The notes: generated by a model not told the origin, from the sequence alone. Counted from the stretch's first letter, positions 11,989 through 22,838 are shown. The stretch: 36,187 bases of DNA from Candidatus Altimarinota bacterium (GCA_027013285.1 JALUXR010000075.1:1-36187), one strand, 5' to 3'. Numbers and translations are program-made.

Positions 11989-12981
11989 ATGCAAGATAAA
12001 GCTATTTTGTATTCAATAGATGAGAAAATTACAGTTTCACAATTGAGAAAGTTAGAAAATGCTGAGTTGGATGCCAGTAAAAAAAATAAGATTTTAGATT
12101 ATTGTGAGAAAAATAACATTCAGGCTTTGATAGATAAACAAGTTTTTCTAAAGAAGACCAAGCCATTGTCTTATATTTTGTATTATATTTGAAATTATGA
12201 AATTATAAAAAATAAAAAACTCATCGGTGTGGTTTGACCAAGACAAATGAGCCAAACTACTGTTCAGCTTGTTAAAGATTTTTTTAATAAAATAAAGAAT
12301 TTTCAAAATATAGCTATAGTTTCAGGTCTTGCAGATGGAGTAGATACTTTGGCACATAAACTAGCTATAGAATACAATATTCCTACAGTTTCAGTTTTAG
12401 GATTTGGACTTGCAAAATGACTTGCTTGAACTACAAGACACTTAATAAATGATATTGTAAAAAATGATGGATTGGTTCTTTCTGAATTTAAACTTAAACA
12501 GCCAGGAACAAATCGGACTTTTCCGCAAAGAAATAGGATTATAGCTGGATTATCTGATGTTTTGTTTGTGCCTCAAGCAAGAGAAAAATCTTGAACTTTG
12601 ATAACTGTAGAAGATGCTATGGAGATAAACATTCCAGTTTATACTTGTTTTTCTTCTGTTGATGATGAAACTTGAAATTGAACAAACAAACTTATAGCAG
12701 AAAATAAAATAAAAGGAATTTATAATCGAGATTTATTTTTAGAAGAAATTAAAGACATCTTGAACTTAACTAATCAAGAAAAAACTACAAAACAGATAGA
12801 AACTGCAGAAATGACAGAAAATGAAAAACTTATATTTCAGCACATTCAGAAGTGAAGCACTACACTTGAATTACTTTGCAATAGTCTGGATATGGATACT
12901 TGAGAAATTTTAAACTTACTTTCTAGTATGGAAATCTCTGGTTATATCCAAGATAATGCTTGAGAATATAAAATTTTGTAG
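11989..12981 (+). CDS. dprA: DNA-processing protein DprA (Smf)
   Basis: Binds incoming single-stranded DNA during natural transformation and loads RecA. It is 330 aa. The Rossmann-like core has GVVGPRQM, VSGLADGVDTLAHKLA, the FPQRNRIIAGLSDVLFV motif, SGTLITVEDA and NGTNKLI. The N-terminal ~65 residues look helical (SAM-like), and the C-terminal ~60 (about 270-330) fit the winged helix found in many DprAs. Several invariant Gly residues are TGA codons, which is why the ORF track stops at 12192. Together with pilC it suggests competence. No Shine-Dalgarno is visible. Confidence 0.95.
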
Positions 12982-12984
12982 TTT

Positions 12985-13015
12985 TTGACAAAAAATAAGA
13001 ATTGATTACTATAAT
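12985..13015 (+). promoter_or_regulatory. Possible promoter for the SLT/LysM gene
   Basis: TTGACA and TATAAT are both exact consensus, but the spacer is 19 nt, longer than optimal. It sits directly after the dprA stop and 34 nt before the next ATG. Confidence 0.35.
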
Positions 13016-13048
13016 AGTAGTTAATTTATAAAACAAAAATAAAAAATA

Positions 13049-15079
13049 ATGAAACATAGTTTAGATTATTTAAGTCCAAATATTTCTAATTGAAATGATA
13101 GAATTAGTAAAGATGAAGTTCAGCAATTAAAATATATTAAGAATCTTAAAAAAGAAAAACTAAAAAAACATACAAAAACAGCATTAAAAAAATTGTCCGA
13201 TGTTTTGTTAAAGCAAGAAAAAGCATATTTAAAAAGAAAAGTAAGAAATGACTATCTTGTAAGATTACAAAAGAAAGTTTTACATAAATTAAAATGAGTT
13301 ATTTGAAAATATGTTGATAAGTATAAAAAAATTAAGAAACATAGAAACATAAAATTAAATCATTTTGTTAAAAGAAAATATCCTGTATTACATTTAGATA
13401 AAAAGATTTCCTTTGATAAAGAAAGTTTGTTAGTTAATAGTAATTTAGAGTCTTCTAGAAAAATAAATTTTAGAAGGACAAATGAGTATATTTGGAACTT
13501 GTTTAGAAGATATTGGAATAAAAATATTCCTTTATGAAAATTAGAACAGCTTAAAGATATGTATTATCAATCTTTCTATAATGAGTTTTTTATTTCAAAT
13601 AATAAAATTAACAAACCTTTATTAAGATCAGTTCAGGAATATTATATGTATAAAAAACAATGGAATCAAATTTTTGAAAAGAACTTATGAATTTTTATGT
13701 CTAATGATTTAGCTCAAAAATTTGAAATTTTATGATATGTAGAATCTTATTTTTGAAAGAATAATAATAATAAAATTGCAAAATGACCATTTCAATTTAC
13801 TGCAAATGCATGAAATACTTATGATTTAGTTGATAGGGAAAAATGAATTTTAGTAAATGATTATAGGAATGACCCACTAAAATCTGCTGAAGGAGCTTGA
13901 AAACATTTGAGAGATTTATTTTTTTCTCTTTTAATTAAAAGAAATAAGTTAGATAAAAACGATGTTTTGGAATATAAAAAAGTAAAGATTAAAAAGTGAG
14001 ATAGTTTTTTCTGATTAGCAAGAAAATATAATGTTAATACTTCAATTGTAGTATGGTTCAATAAAATTATGTGACAAAATATTAAAACTTTAACTATTTG
14101 AAAAGAAATTTATATTCCTACAAAACTTAGAAATTTACAGTCAAAAATAAAAACTGAAGATATGGCTTTTGTCCTATCTATTTATAATTGATGATTGTAT
14201 AATAGAATTAGAATAAAAAATATAGATACTATGAATGAATATATAAATATATTAAAGAAAATTTATAATAATTATAAATATGTAGTTTTAAAATCAAAAA
14301 GTTCTAATTCATTATTAGCTTGAGTAAAAAAAGTAAATAGTATTTATTTTAAACATTGAAGATGATTATTTACTCATAAGTGAAAATGGATACATAAGTT
14401 GAGATACCAAAGTTTAAATTATAAAAAAAGATTTATTTTAAAACATATAAAAGAAGTTATTTTACAACAATCTTCTTATTTCTGGAAGTTTGCTTGAGCA
14501 GTTAATTTCTTTAATTATTTAGAAAACAATAAAAAAGTATTAGAAACTAAATGATTAGTATTGAATAATATTCCCAAAAAAATAGATTTAGAGCATGATG
14601 ATTTATCAGATTATCTATATAATGAGCATATAACATTTGATTTTAAATGAAAAGGTCCATGATATATTTCTATAAATACAAAAAATTTTACTTTTCAAAA
14701 ATTTGAAGAATCAGTTAATTGATTAGCAAAATTTATGAAGGCATGAAAACCAATTTTAGTTGAGAAAGAAAAATATATAGTTAAAAATTGAGATAATTTA
14801 ACTAAAATTTGGATGAAATTTAACTTTAAAAAAGAATGAATTACTTTAAAACAATTTATATTATTTAACAAATTACTCACAACAAATATTAAAATATGAC
14901 AACTAATTCTGATTCCAAAAAAGAAATATCAGTTATTACCACGATTATCAAAGTATAAAAAGGAAAGATATCTTAAAGATAAGTTAATTCAAAAATTAAA
15001 AGAAAAATATATAGTAAGGTGATATAACATTATTGAAGATACTAGACCTAAAAGAGAAATTTATATTTTAAATAAATAA
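13049..15079 (+). CDS. MltD-like lytic transglycosylase with two LysM domains
   Basis: 676 aa. The Lys-rich N-terminal ~200 residues are not recognised and carry no evident signal peptide. Residues about 215-290 look like an SLT domain: YVESYF supplies the candidate catalytic Glu, then KGPFQFTANAGNTYDL and NDPLKSAEGAGKHLRDLF match the GPWQFIPSTG and DPEKSTDAAARYLRDL pattern of MltD. LysM 1 is at about 311-360 (KKGDSFFGLARKYNVN...IYIP) and LysM 2 at about 571-625 (VKNGDNLTKIWMKFN...LILIP). LysM binds peptidoglycan, so a cell-wall remodelling role is likely. The lack of a leader is odd; export may be non-classical or via an internal signal. It precedes a secreted protein by 2 nt. Confidence 0.8.
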
Positions 15080-15081
15080 TA

Positions 15082-16092
15082 ATGTCTTTCAAAGAAAATT
15101 ATATAGATCCAAATGGTTGAGAAAAAATAGAAGTTAAAAAACTTTCGTCAGTAGAAAGAAAGAAATATTTAAAGAAATGGACAAAATGAACTAAGGCAGT
15201 ATTGCTTTCTACACTTCTTGCAGCTTCGACAAGTTCTGCAGAAGATATAGATATTTCAAAACTTCCACATTATACTAAGAATTTTTTTTCTAAAGCTTGA
15301 GATTATATAAAAAAACATACTCATGTTTCATACGATAGAACAGCTACAGACTGGAATGATCATTATGATACAGATTATTATTATAGATATAATACAAATG
15401 TTCAAAATTTAGATAATACTAATTTAGAAGGGATAACTAATTTAAATCCGACTTGATGAGTTGTGTATTCTGATTGACAAAAAATGTCTTTAGTTTCAGC
15501 TTCTAATATTATTGAAAATGAAAGTTTTTTAAAAGAGAATGATTTAGATGAAGTTATAATAAGGATAAATTGAACACCTTTCAAAGCTAAACCTAAGTTT
15601 TTGAAATTAAATTTTCAAGCAAGTGGTAGAAAATGAATAGTTGGTTATGAAATTGGAAAAACTATTACTTTGGTCTATGTTTCTTATTTAGATAAAATTA
15701 AAGTTTTATGAACTATAGATAATTATGCTTGATACATAGAGGAAAATAATCCAAGAGAATATGAAGTTTTATCTTGAGTTGAAAATAAAAAAAGGTTGTA
15801 TAAAAAAATATCTTCTTTACTGTGATGTCATAATTGTAGATACAAAAAAGATAGTTCTTGAAATATATATTTTTATTCAAATTGAAGAAATGTTTGAACT
15901 TTAAATAATATGTGAAATGAAAAAATATTAACAAGATGAAATAAAGTTTTAGCAAAAATTATTCAACATTGAGATAATATGATTATGACAGATAGTTTTT
16001 GAAATATCCTTTATAAATCAAATGGACAAAAAGTTCTTGATATAAAATTACCAACGGCTGATGAAAGAATAGTTTTAAGTGTGCAAAATTAG
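15082..16092 (+). CDS. Secreted protein of unknown function, paired with the SLT/LysM gene
   Basis: 336 aa and not recognised. The N-terminus has a long basic region up to about residue 39, then a hydrophobic stretch AVLLSTLLAASTSSA and a possible signal peptidase site before EDIDIS. The mature part is rich in Tyr, Asn and Asp with beta-type spacing, and has one CxxC (CHNC, about residue 250). The last ~70 residues contain short repeating turns (NGRNVGTLNN, NMIMTDSFGN). The 2-nt gap to the LysM protein implies co-translation, so a cell-wall-linked role is plausible but not shown. Confidence 0.75.
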
Positions 16093-16122
16093 ATAAAACA
16101 TTATTTTTTTTTGTGAAAAGTC

Positions 16123-16150
16123 TTGATAATTACTTTAAAATATATATAAG
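16123..16150 (+). promoter_or_regulatory. Predicted promoter of the 26-aa ORF
   Basis: TTGATA, a 16-nt spacer, then TATAAG, about 44 nt before the ATG. The 11 bases AAAAGTCTTGA across the -35 are identical to those at the HU promoter. Confidence 0.5.
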
Positions 16151-16193
16151 TTTCTTCCTCTTGAATTAAGAGAGAAAAATTAAAGGAGAAGGA

Positions 16194-16274
16194 ATGAGAT
16201 TAGCATTGTTTGTTCCATTAGCTGTAGTTATAGTAGCTATTGGAGTTGTTAAAAAATTTGTACCTATTAAATAG
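16194..16274 (+). CDS. 26-residue single-pass membrane peptide with a strong Shine-Dalgarno
   Basis: Too short for the ORF track. MRLALF, a hydrophobic run of about 16 residues, then VKKFVPIK: one membrane helix with positive ends. The start is supported by AAAGGAGAAGGA-ATG, a canonical Shine-Dalgarno at proper spacing, whereas almost no other gene here has one. It is bracketed by its own predicted promoter and a strong terminator, so it looks like a small monocistronic transcript of about 160 nt. It contains no TGA codon; its single Gly is GGA. Function is unknown; possibilities are a membrane-complex subunit, a stress peptide or a toxin-like peptide. Confidence 0.65.
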   Translation: MRLALFVPLAVVIVAIGVVKKFVPIK

Positions 16275-16289
16275 GTATAAATATATTTT

Positions 16290-16315
16290 AAAGGCCGTTG
16301 TTTACGGTCTTTTTC
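16290..16315 (+). terminator. Rho-independent terminator after the 26-aa ORF
   Basis: AAAGGCCGT and ACGGTCTTT pair over 9 bp (one G-U) around a TGTTT loop, running straight into a T-rich tail. This is one of the few GC-rich stems in the window. Confidence 0.85.
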
Positions 16316-16405
16316 TTGATATAAATAATCTGATTAAATTTAGATTGTTATTTTATATAAATTTTTTATTATAAATATCAGTTTTATATTGGTTATTTTT
16401 TAATT

Positions 16406-17293
16406 ATGATACATTTACATGGACATAGTCATTATAGTATGCTTCAAGCTATATGAGATACAAAAGCTATAGCAAACAAAGCTAAAGAATTAAATCAACA
16501 AGCTATAGCTATTACAGATACAAATGCTGGTTATGGATTTTTAGAATTTTATGAAAAAACTGATTGAATTAAACCAATCTTGGGTGTAGATTTAATTTTT
16601 TCTTATGATGGTAAAAATATGATGAATATAGTTTTATTATCAAAAACTTATGAAGGTTATCAAAATATGATACAATTAATTTCTATAGCAAATACTGTGA
16701 ATATGGTAGATGTTCCATTTATAACTATGGATGATTTGAAAAAATATAGTAAATGACTTATCTGACTTTCGTGATGAAATTGAGAAATAGAAAAACTTAT
16801 CGTATGATGAGAAAAAGACAATCTTATTTTAGAAAAAATTCAAGAATATGAAGATTTATTTGAATGAGAGTTTTACTTAGAATTTCTTACTTATGATTAT
16901 AATTTATTTGAAGAAAGGCAAAAAATAGAGAAAAAATTGATACAATTTATAGAAAATAATAAAAAGAAGGCTGTGATTACATCAAATTATAAATATTTAA
17001 ATAAAGAGGATAGAGATACTTATGATGTCTTGTTATGTATAAAAAATAATTGGAAATATTGAGAAGAAAATAGACCAAGAGTAAAATGATACAATCATAT
17101 TATGACTGAAGAAGAAGTTAGAGCAGTGTTAGAAAATAATTGATTATCAGGAGATTTACAAGATATTTTAATTTGAAATACTCATAAAATATCAGAAAGT
17201 ATAGATTGTAATATTCCATTACATCAATTACTTTTCCCAAAATATGAGGTTCCAGAAAAATATAGGAAATTATATGATAAAATGGAAAAATAA
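16406..17293 (+). CDS. Stand-alone PHP domain derived from DNA polymerase III alpha (DnaE)
   Basis: 295 aa matching only the N-terminal PHP domain of DnaE. HLHGHSHYSMLQAIGD corresponds to HLHVHSEYSLLDG. AIAITDTNAGYG, GIKPILGVDLIF, YEGYQNMIQLISIAN, KYSKGLIGLSGG, FYLEF, DTYDVLLCIKNN and NTHKISESI follow in family order. A full DnaE has over 1000 residues; a TAA ends this one before the polymerase palm begins. The TDHG metal-ligand motif is TDTN here, so the usual metal site is incomplete. A role in proofreading or as a separate polymerase subunit is speculative. A small membrane protein and relA follow. Confidence 0.85.
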
Positions 17294-17315
17294 TATTTAA
17301 TTTAAAATAAAAAAG

Positions 17316-17480
17316 ATGTTTTTCAAAACTAGTTTAATGTATTTTGTTTCATTTATTATAATATTTACTTTTGCTATGGTTCTTATTTGAGATAGTAATG
17401 AAAATAAAAAAACAACTAGATTATGATATATTCTTTTGATTGTTAGTCTTTATTGTCTTTATAAAACATTTATTATATAA
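17316..17480 (+). CDS. Small two-helix membrane protein
   Basis: 54 aa, absent from the ORF track. Two hydrophobic segments (about 5-24 and 36-52) are separated by a short polar turn GDSNENKKTTR. It lies 22 nt after the PHP gene and 9 nt before relA in the same direction, with two in-frame TGA codons at turn positions, consistent with a real code-25 gene. Function unknown. Confidence 0.65.
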
Positions 17481-17489
17481 TTATTTAAA

Positions 17490-19688
17490 ATGCAGATAAA
17501 TTTAAAAAACTTTTTTGATTACAAACCAATATTTTCTGAAAAAGAAATAGAGGATTTTTTTGAAAAAGAGGTTAAACAACCTGTAATAGAATATCTTTGA
17601 GAAAAAGAATGAGAAATGTTGCAAAAAGCTTATGAATATGCAAAAAATGCTCATGGGAATGAAAAAAGACTTTCTGGTGAGCCATATATAGTGCATCCTG
17701 TTTATGTAGCAAAATATTTATTACTTATCCAACCTTGAATTTATGCATTACAAGCTGCTTTGCTTCATGATGTGATAGAGGATACTCCTATAACTTGAGA
17801 CGAAATTTTAGAAGAATTTTGACCTGAAGTTGCTTTTTTATGTTTATGATTAGAAAAAGTAGGTAGAGTAAAATATCAATGAGAAGATAGACAAATAGAA
17901 ACATTGAAAAAAACTTTTTTGGCAATGGGGCAAGATATAAGAGTAATTTTTGTGAAACTTGCAGATAGGATTCATAATATTCAAACTTTAAAATATCATC
18001 CTAAAAGAGAAAAACAAGTAAGGATAGCAGAAGAAACTTTAAAGGTTTATGCTCCTATTTCAAAAAGATTATGAATAGAAGTATTTCAACTTTACTTAGA
18101 AAATGGATCATTTGCTATTTTAGAGCCAGGAGAATTTAATAGGATATTTACTTATTTAGAAAAAAATTATTCGAAGGTAAATATAGATAAGATAAAATAT
18201 AGTATTGAGAAAATTTTAAAAAAGGATGATATAGAATATTTATCTATAAAATGAAGATTAAAGAGTCCTTATAGAATATATCTTAAGTTTTTTAAGTATA
18301 AGACGACTTGTATAAAAGAGATAAAAGATATTTTAGCTTTTAGAATAATAGTAAATAATATATCAAATTGTTATACTACATTATGAGCTATTCATTCACA
18401 ATATACTCCAATTCTTAAAAGAATTAAAGATTATATATCTATTCCAAAACCAAATGGTTATCAATCACTTCATACAACAGTTTTATGACTTTATAAAACA
18501 CCAGTTGAGATACAAATAAGAACAAAGAAAATGGATGATTTAGCAGAATATTGAGTTGCTGCACATTTTATTTACAAAGAATTATGAAATTCTAATAAAA
18601 CAGAACTTAAACAGATAGAGTGGGTAAATAAATTGAAAGAAATTTCAAAGGAATACCAAGAAAAAAGTTCAGAAAATAAAAATTTCTTTAATATATTGGA
18701 TGTTGATTTTTTGAGTAAATCTGTATTTATTTATACACCAGCTTGAAAAGTTATAGAATTACCTAAATGAGCTACAGTTTTAGATTTTGCATTTAGAGTT
18801 CATACAGATATATGATTACATTTTAAGTCTGCTACGGTAGATGGAAAGATTGTTCCTATAGATTATAAACTGAGGAATTGAGATATTGTGGAAATTAAAA
18901 CTTTTAGAAATAATGTTTCTGTAAAAAAATCTTGGTTAGATTATGTATTTTCTCCAACTAGTAAAAATAAGATAAGACAATATTTTAATCATCTTGAAAG
19001 ACAACATAGTATAGATTTATGAAAGGATATTTTAAATAAAGAATTAAAAAAATATTCTTTACCTGAGTTAGATAATAATAACAATTTGATTAAGTTAAAA
19101 CTTTCTGATCAAGAGATGGAAAGATATTTAATTCAAATTGCTAATTGAAATTTGAGTATTTCTAAATTTATTAGATGATTTTATCCTAATATTTATACTC
19201 ATAAACAAGAAATTCAAGAAAAATTAGAAGATATTCAAAAAGAAGTTAAATCACAAGTAATAATTGATAATTCTAAATTATTTAAATACATATTTTGTCC
19301 TGAATGTAAACCAATAAAATGAGATATTATTATTTGAAAAGTAATAGATGAATGAATAAAAATTCACAAAACATCTTGTAAAGCACTTAAGACTATAAAT
19401 TTTCAAAAATTAGTAGAGGCTCATTGGGAATGACAACCACAAAATGGATATGAAGTTATTTTGAATTTTAATATTACAGATAAAAAAGAAAATTTTTTGG
19501 ATATTATAAATGTTTTAAATGAATTTAAGATAAAAATATTGAATATAAATACAATAAATGAAAATTGAAAAGATTATTTACTTGTAGATATAAATATTAA
19601 ATTACCTACAACATTGCATCTTATAAATAAGAAATTAAAAAAACAACTAAATAATTTATTTAATTCGGTGAGAATAAATTTTAAATAA
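17490..19688 (+). CDS. Bifunctional (p)ppGpp synthetase/hydrolase RelA/SpoT
   Basis: Makes and degrades the stringent-response alarmone. It is 732 aa, the full RSH length. The HD hydrolase domain has HDVIEDT (His93, Asp94) and LADRIHNIQTL. The synthetase has GRLKSPYRIY, DILAFRIIV, PKPNGYQSLHTTV and EIQIRTKKMDDLAEYGVAAH. A TGS domain (SVFIYTPAGKVIELPKGATVLDFAFRVH) lies at about 410-475. The zinc-finger/RIS region CPECKPIKGDIIIGKV...HKTSC is at about 600-640, with an ACT domain at the C-terminus. Both catalytic sites look intact. It ends 7 nt short of an antisense tRNA-Thr, and its first clear terminator lies beyond that tRNA. Confidence 0.96.
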
Positions 19689-19694
19689 AAAAAA

Positions 19695-19767
19695 AGCTAC
19701 AGATCAGACTTGAACTGACGACCTTCCCCTTACCATGGGGATGCTCTACCAGCTGAGCTACTGTAGC
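19695..19767 (-). tRNA. tRNA-Thr (anticodon GGT)
   Basis: Read on the minus strand it folds as a complete cloverleaf: acceptor GCTACAG/CTGTAGC, D stem GCTC/GAGC with AGCTGGTA loop, anticodon stem TCCCC/GGGGA with loop ATGGTAA (GGT at 34-36), and T stem GTCAG/CTGAT with TTCAAGT loop. The discriminator is T, and the 3' CCA is not encoded. It lies downstream of atpC on the same strand. Confidence 0.95.
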
Positions 19768-19770
19768 ATT

Positions 19771-19798
19771 ATACTAGGTATATTCCTAGTATTTTTTT
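19771..19798 (+). terminator. Rho-independent terminator for the relA operon
   Basis: ATACTAGG and CCTAGTAT form a perfect 8-bp stem with a TATATT loop, followed on the plus strand by seven T. No T-tract follows on the minus strand, so it should act on the relA side only. Its T run overlaps the atpC stop codon. Confidence 0.75.
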
Positions 19799-20225
19799 AA
19801 TGATATTTGTTTAATTCTAGATCAGCCATTATTTTATTCATTTTAAATAATGCTTTTTCTATATCTTCAATAGATCATTTTGTTTTAATTTCTTCTATTT
19901 CTTTTTCTAATTTTTCTTTCATTTTTTGTAATTCTTCATCTGATAGAGTATTTTTTGATGTAGCAGAAGAAACTACAACAGAAATTTCTTTTCAATCTGT
20001 ATAAACTACACCATCTCAAACAGAAATAACATTAAATTCATCTTTTTTAAAGAAATCTTTATTATCTTGATTTGTCTTAAATTTACATATTCATCATTGA
20101 ACAACTCAAGCATACATAGCATGATCAGGTAAAATACCTATTTCTCATTCTTGAGTTGGAACTATTACTTCTTCTATTTCTCAGTTATATAAAGTTCCTT
20201 CTGTAGAAACTATTTTTAATTTCAT
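19797..20225 (-). CDS. atpC: F-type ATP synthase epsilon subunit, isolated from other atp genes
   Basis: 142 aa, the usual length. The N-terminal beta-sandwich is well matched: VSTEGTLYNGEIEEVIVPTQEGEIGILPDHA, then FNVISVGDGVVYTDGKEISVVVSSA. The C-terminal ~55 residues are the Lys/Glu-rich two-helix domain that can inhibit the enzyme. In most genomes atpC follows atpD; here it follows ftsZ by 53 nt and no other atp gene is present. It may share the ftsAZ transcript and precede tRNA-Thr. Confidence 0.87.
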
Positions 20226-20278
20226 TAATCTAATATTTTAATAATTAAACAATTTAATATTTTAGATAACATACAAAA

Positions 20279-21409
20279 CTATTTTGCTTTTCTTCTTAAA
20301 AATGCAGGAACATCTGATTGATTATTTTCTTTTGGTTCTATTGGTTTACTAGTGCTTAATGTTTTTGAAACAAAATCATTTCATTTACTTGTGTTGTTTC
20401 TAAATGGATTTGATTTTGTAGCTGGTCATTTGATTATATCATTTTGGATAGTTTCAGGAAATCAAGTAGCAATGATAGTAACTTTTACATCTTGTTCATA
20501 ATTTTCATCTATAGACATTCCCCAAATAATATTTGCATCATCAGCTGCGATATTTTCTATAATTCAAGCTGCTTCTTGAACCTCAGTAGGTGTTAAATCT
20601 TCACTTCATGTAACTGCAAAGATAATATTTTTTGCACCTTCAAGTTTTGCTTCTAATAAAGGATTTTCTATAGCTTGTCTTGTAGCATCTACTGTTCTAT
20701 TTTCACCTTCACCATAACCAATACCAAGTAGAGCAGTTCAAGATTCTTTCATAATTGCTAATATATCAGCAAAATCTATATTAATTAAACCTGGTTTGAT
20801 AACTAAATCAGATATTCATTGAACACCTAAGTGTAAAATTTTATCTATCATATTAAAGGCTGCTTTGAATGTTGTTTTTTTATCAATAATATTAAATATT
20901 TTATCATTTGGTATTACAATAAGAGTATCTACTCATTCTTTGATTTTTGATAATCATTCGATAGCATTTTCCAATCTTCTTTTTCATTCAAAAGAGAAAG
21001 GTTTTGTAACTACTCATACTGTAAGAATTCATAATTCTTTTGCAGCTTGTGCAATTACTGGAGCAGCACCAGTTCAAGTACCACCTCACATACCAGCAGT
21101 GATAAAAAGCATGTCTGTATCATCAAGATGTCTTTTAATTTCATCAATATTTTCTTCTGCAGCTTTTCTACCAATTTCTGGGTTTGCTCAAGCACCTAAT
21201 CATCTAGTTAAATTAAGTCAAATATTTACTTTATCATTAGCTAAGTTATTTTCCAATGCTTGTGCATCTGTATTTACTGCTATAAATTCAACTCAGTCAA
21301 TTCATTCTTGAACCATTCTATTGATAGTATTTCATCCAGCTCAACCAACTCAAATTACTTTAATTCTTGCTCCAGGAATGAAATCAGGTGTTATTTCTGT
21401 TAATGCCAT
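20279..21409 (-). CDS. ftsZ: Cell division protein FtsZ
   Basis: Tubulin-like GTPase that forms the Z ring. It is 376 aa. GVGGAGGNTINRM near the N-terminus, AVNTDAQAL, the tubulin signature GGGTGTGAAPVIAQ and the T7 loop region NIDFADILAIM are all present. Several invariant glycines (GVGGAGG and GGGTGTG) are TGA codons, which is among the clearest proof of the code in this window. The C-terminal tail is variable, ending SDVPAFLRRKAK, which carries the hydrophobic xPAFLRR type of partner-binding motif. It follows ftsA by 28 nt. Confidence 0.98.
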
Positions 21410-21437
21410 TTTAAATTTTAATTATTATATAAATGTT

Positions 21438-22616
21438 TTAGAATATTTTTTTTATCCAATCTTTAATTGCTGTAAGAAATCAGAAATTTAGTCATAAGCT
21501 AAATCATCATTCATCTCAATATTTTTCTTCCCATATATAGTTTCATATACAATTTAAGAATTGTAAATTTGTTCATAATTCTTGAAATTGAGGATCTATA
21601 ATTTTTCATCTTTTACAAGCTAAGCTAAAGTAATTTCTCGTAAATTCTTCAATATTTTTAATTTTACTTGTTCATCATGATAATATAATTCATCATGGTA
21701 ATCTTCCAGATACTCATTTTTCTTCCATTGCTTCAAGAATATATTTGTATATATCATCTTCAAGTCTAGCTTCTATAATGTTTGATAAGAAAACTTTATC
21801 AATTTCTCAATCAGTATCTATATTTTCATTATTCATAATAATTTCTCATTCTTCTTTTTTGATTTGTTCTGCTTGAGTATAATCTATCTTTAATCATATA
21901 GATATATCTTTTGTGATTTCTTCTCATCAAACAGGAATTACTCCATATCATAAGTTATTTCATTCTTCATAGATTACATAAGATGTTTGGTTTGTTCCTA
22001 TATCTATAAGTACACATCATAAATCTTTAGTTTCAGAGTCTAAACATCATTCTTCAAGTCATAAGATGTTTGGCATAAAATCGATGATATCAATTTCTAA
22101 TTTATCAAATATTTTTTCTAATTCTTTAAATATATTTGACGGAATCATAAAGACATTTGCTTTTAATTCTAATTTTCTTCCTTGTAATCAAATAGGATTT
22201 TTTGTTTTTTCAGTATCATCTATAATCCAAGTTGATGGTATTATTTTTAATACTTCATAATTTAATTCATCTATTGATTCTGGTATAGATTCTAATAAAG
22301 AAGAAACATCTTTTTCATTAATTTCTATATTTACTATCCTTTTATGGTTTGATGCTTTTATAATTTTCATATCAGGGTGTGAAAATCAAATGATAACATT
22401 ATCTATGGGTGCATCAACTTTTTTTGATAAATTATCAATAACTTTTAATATACTATTTGTTAAGTTATTTGAATCTAATATTTTTCATCTTTTTAGTCAA
22501 CTACTTTTGATCATATCTTTTGCTACGATGTTTGTGGTATCATCATATTCTTTTAGAAAGATTAATCATTTTATATATCAATTTCATATATCCAAAGAAC
22601 AGGTTAGTCAGTTCAT
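21438..22616 (-). CDS. ftsA: Cell division protein FtsA
   Basis: Actin-fold ATPase that anchors FtsZ to the membrane. It is 392 aa. LDIGNGYIKGLIF is phosphate loop 1, VLIDIGTNQTSYVIYEEG is phosphate loop 2, GVIPVGGEEITKDI follows, and IILSGGTSKIKNIEEF is the adenosine motif. The C-terminus ends GFLTAIKDWIKKIF, an amphipathic helix typical of the FtsA membrane-targeting sequence. It is first in ftsA-ftsZ-atpC. The start is the only ATG that leaves the first motif at the right distance. Confidence 0.95.
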
Positions 22617-22655
22617 ATTTTGTTATAGATGATTAGGTATTAAAAGTATAACTAC

Positions 22656-22684
22656 TATATATAGATTTTGCTTAATTAAATCAA
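22656..22684 (-). promoter_or_regulatory. Predicted ftsA promoter
   Basis: On the minus strand TTGATT, a 17-nt spacer, then TATATA, about 40 nt ahead of the ftsA ATG. The region is AT-rich, so this is a by-eye call. Confidence 0.4.
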
Positions 22685-22776
22685 TGTTTAAGTAAATATT
22701 TATGATATAAAAAGGTTATCAAAGAAAAAGAATAGATATTTGTTAATTTTAATATTAAAATTTATAACTGAAAAAT

Positions 22777-22804
22777 TTGACAAAAAATGAATAATATTTA
22801 TTAT
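22777..22804 (+). promoter_or_regulatory. Predicted promoter of the 944-aa gene
   Basis: Exact TTGACA, a 16-nt spacer, then TATTAT, 34 nt before the ATG. Confidence 0.45.
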
Positions 22805-22838
22805 TTAGTAAAAGTTTTATAAAAAATAAAAATAAAAA

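Noticed and set aside
20865-21311. 148-aa plus-strand ORF in the track
   Set aside because: It is antisense to the conserved core of ftsZ, whose tubulin signatures are unmistakable on the minus strand.
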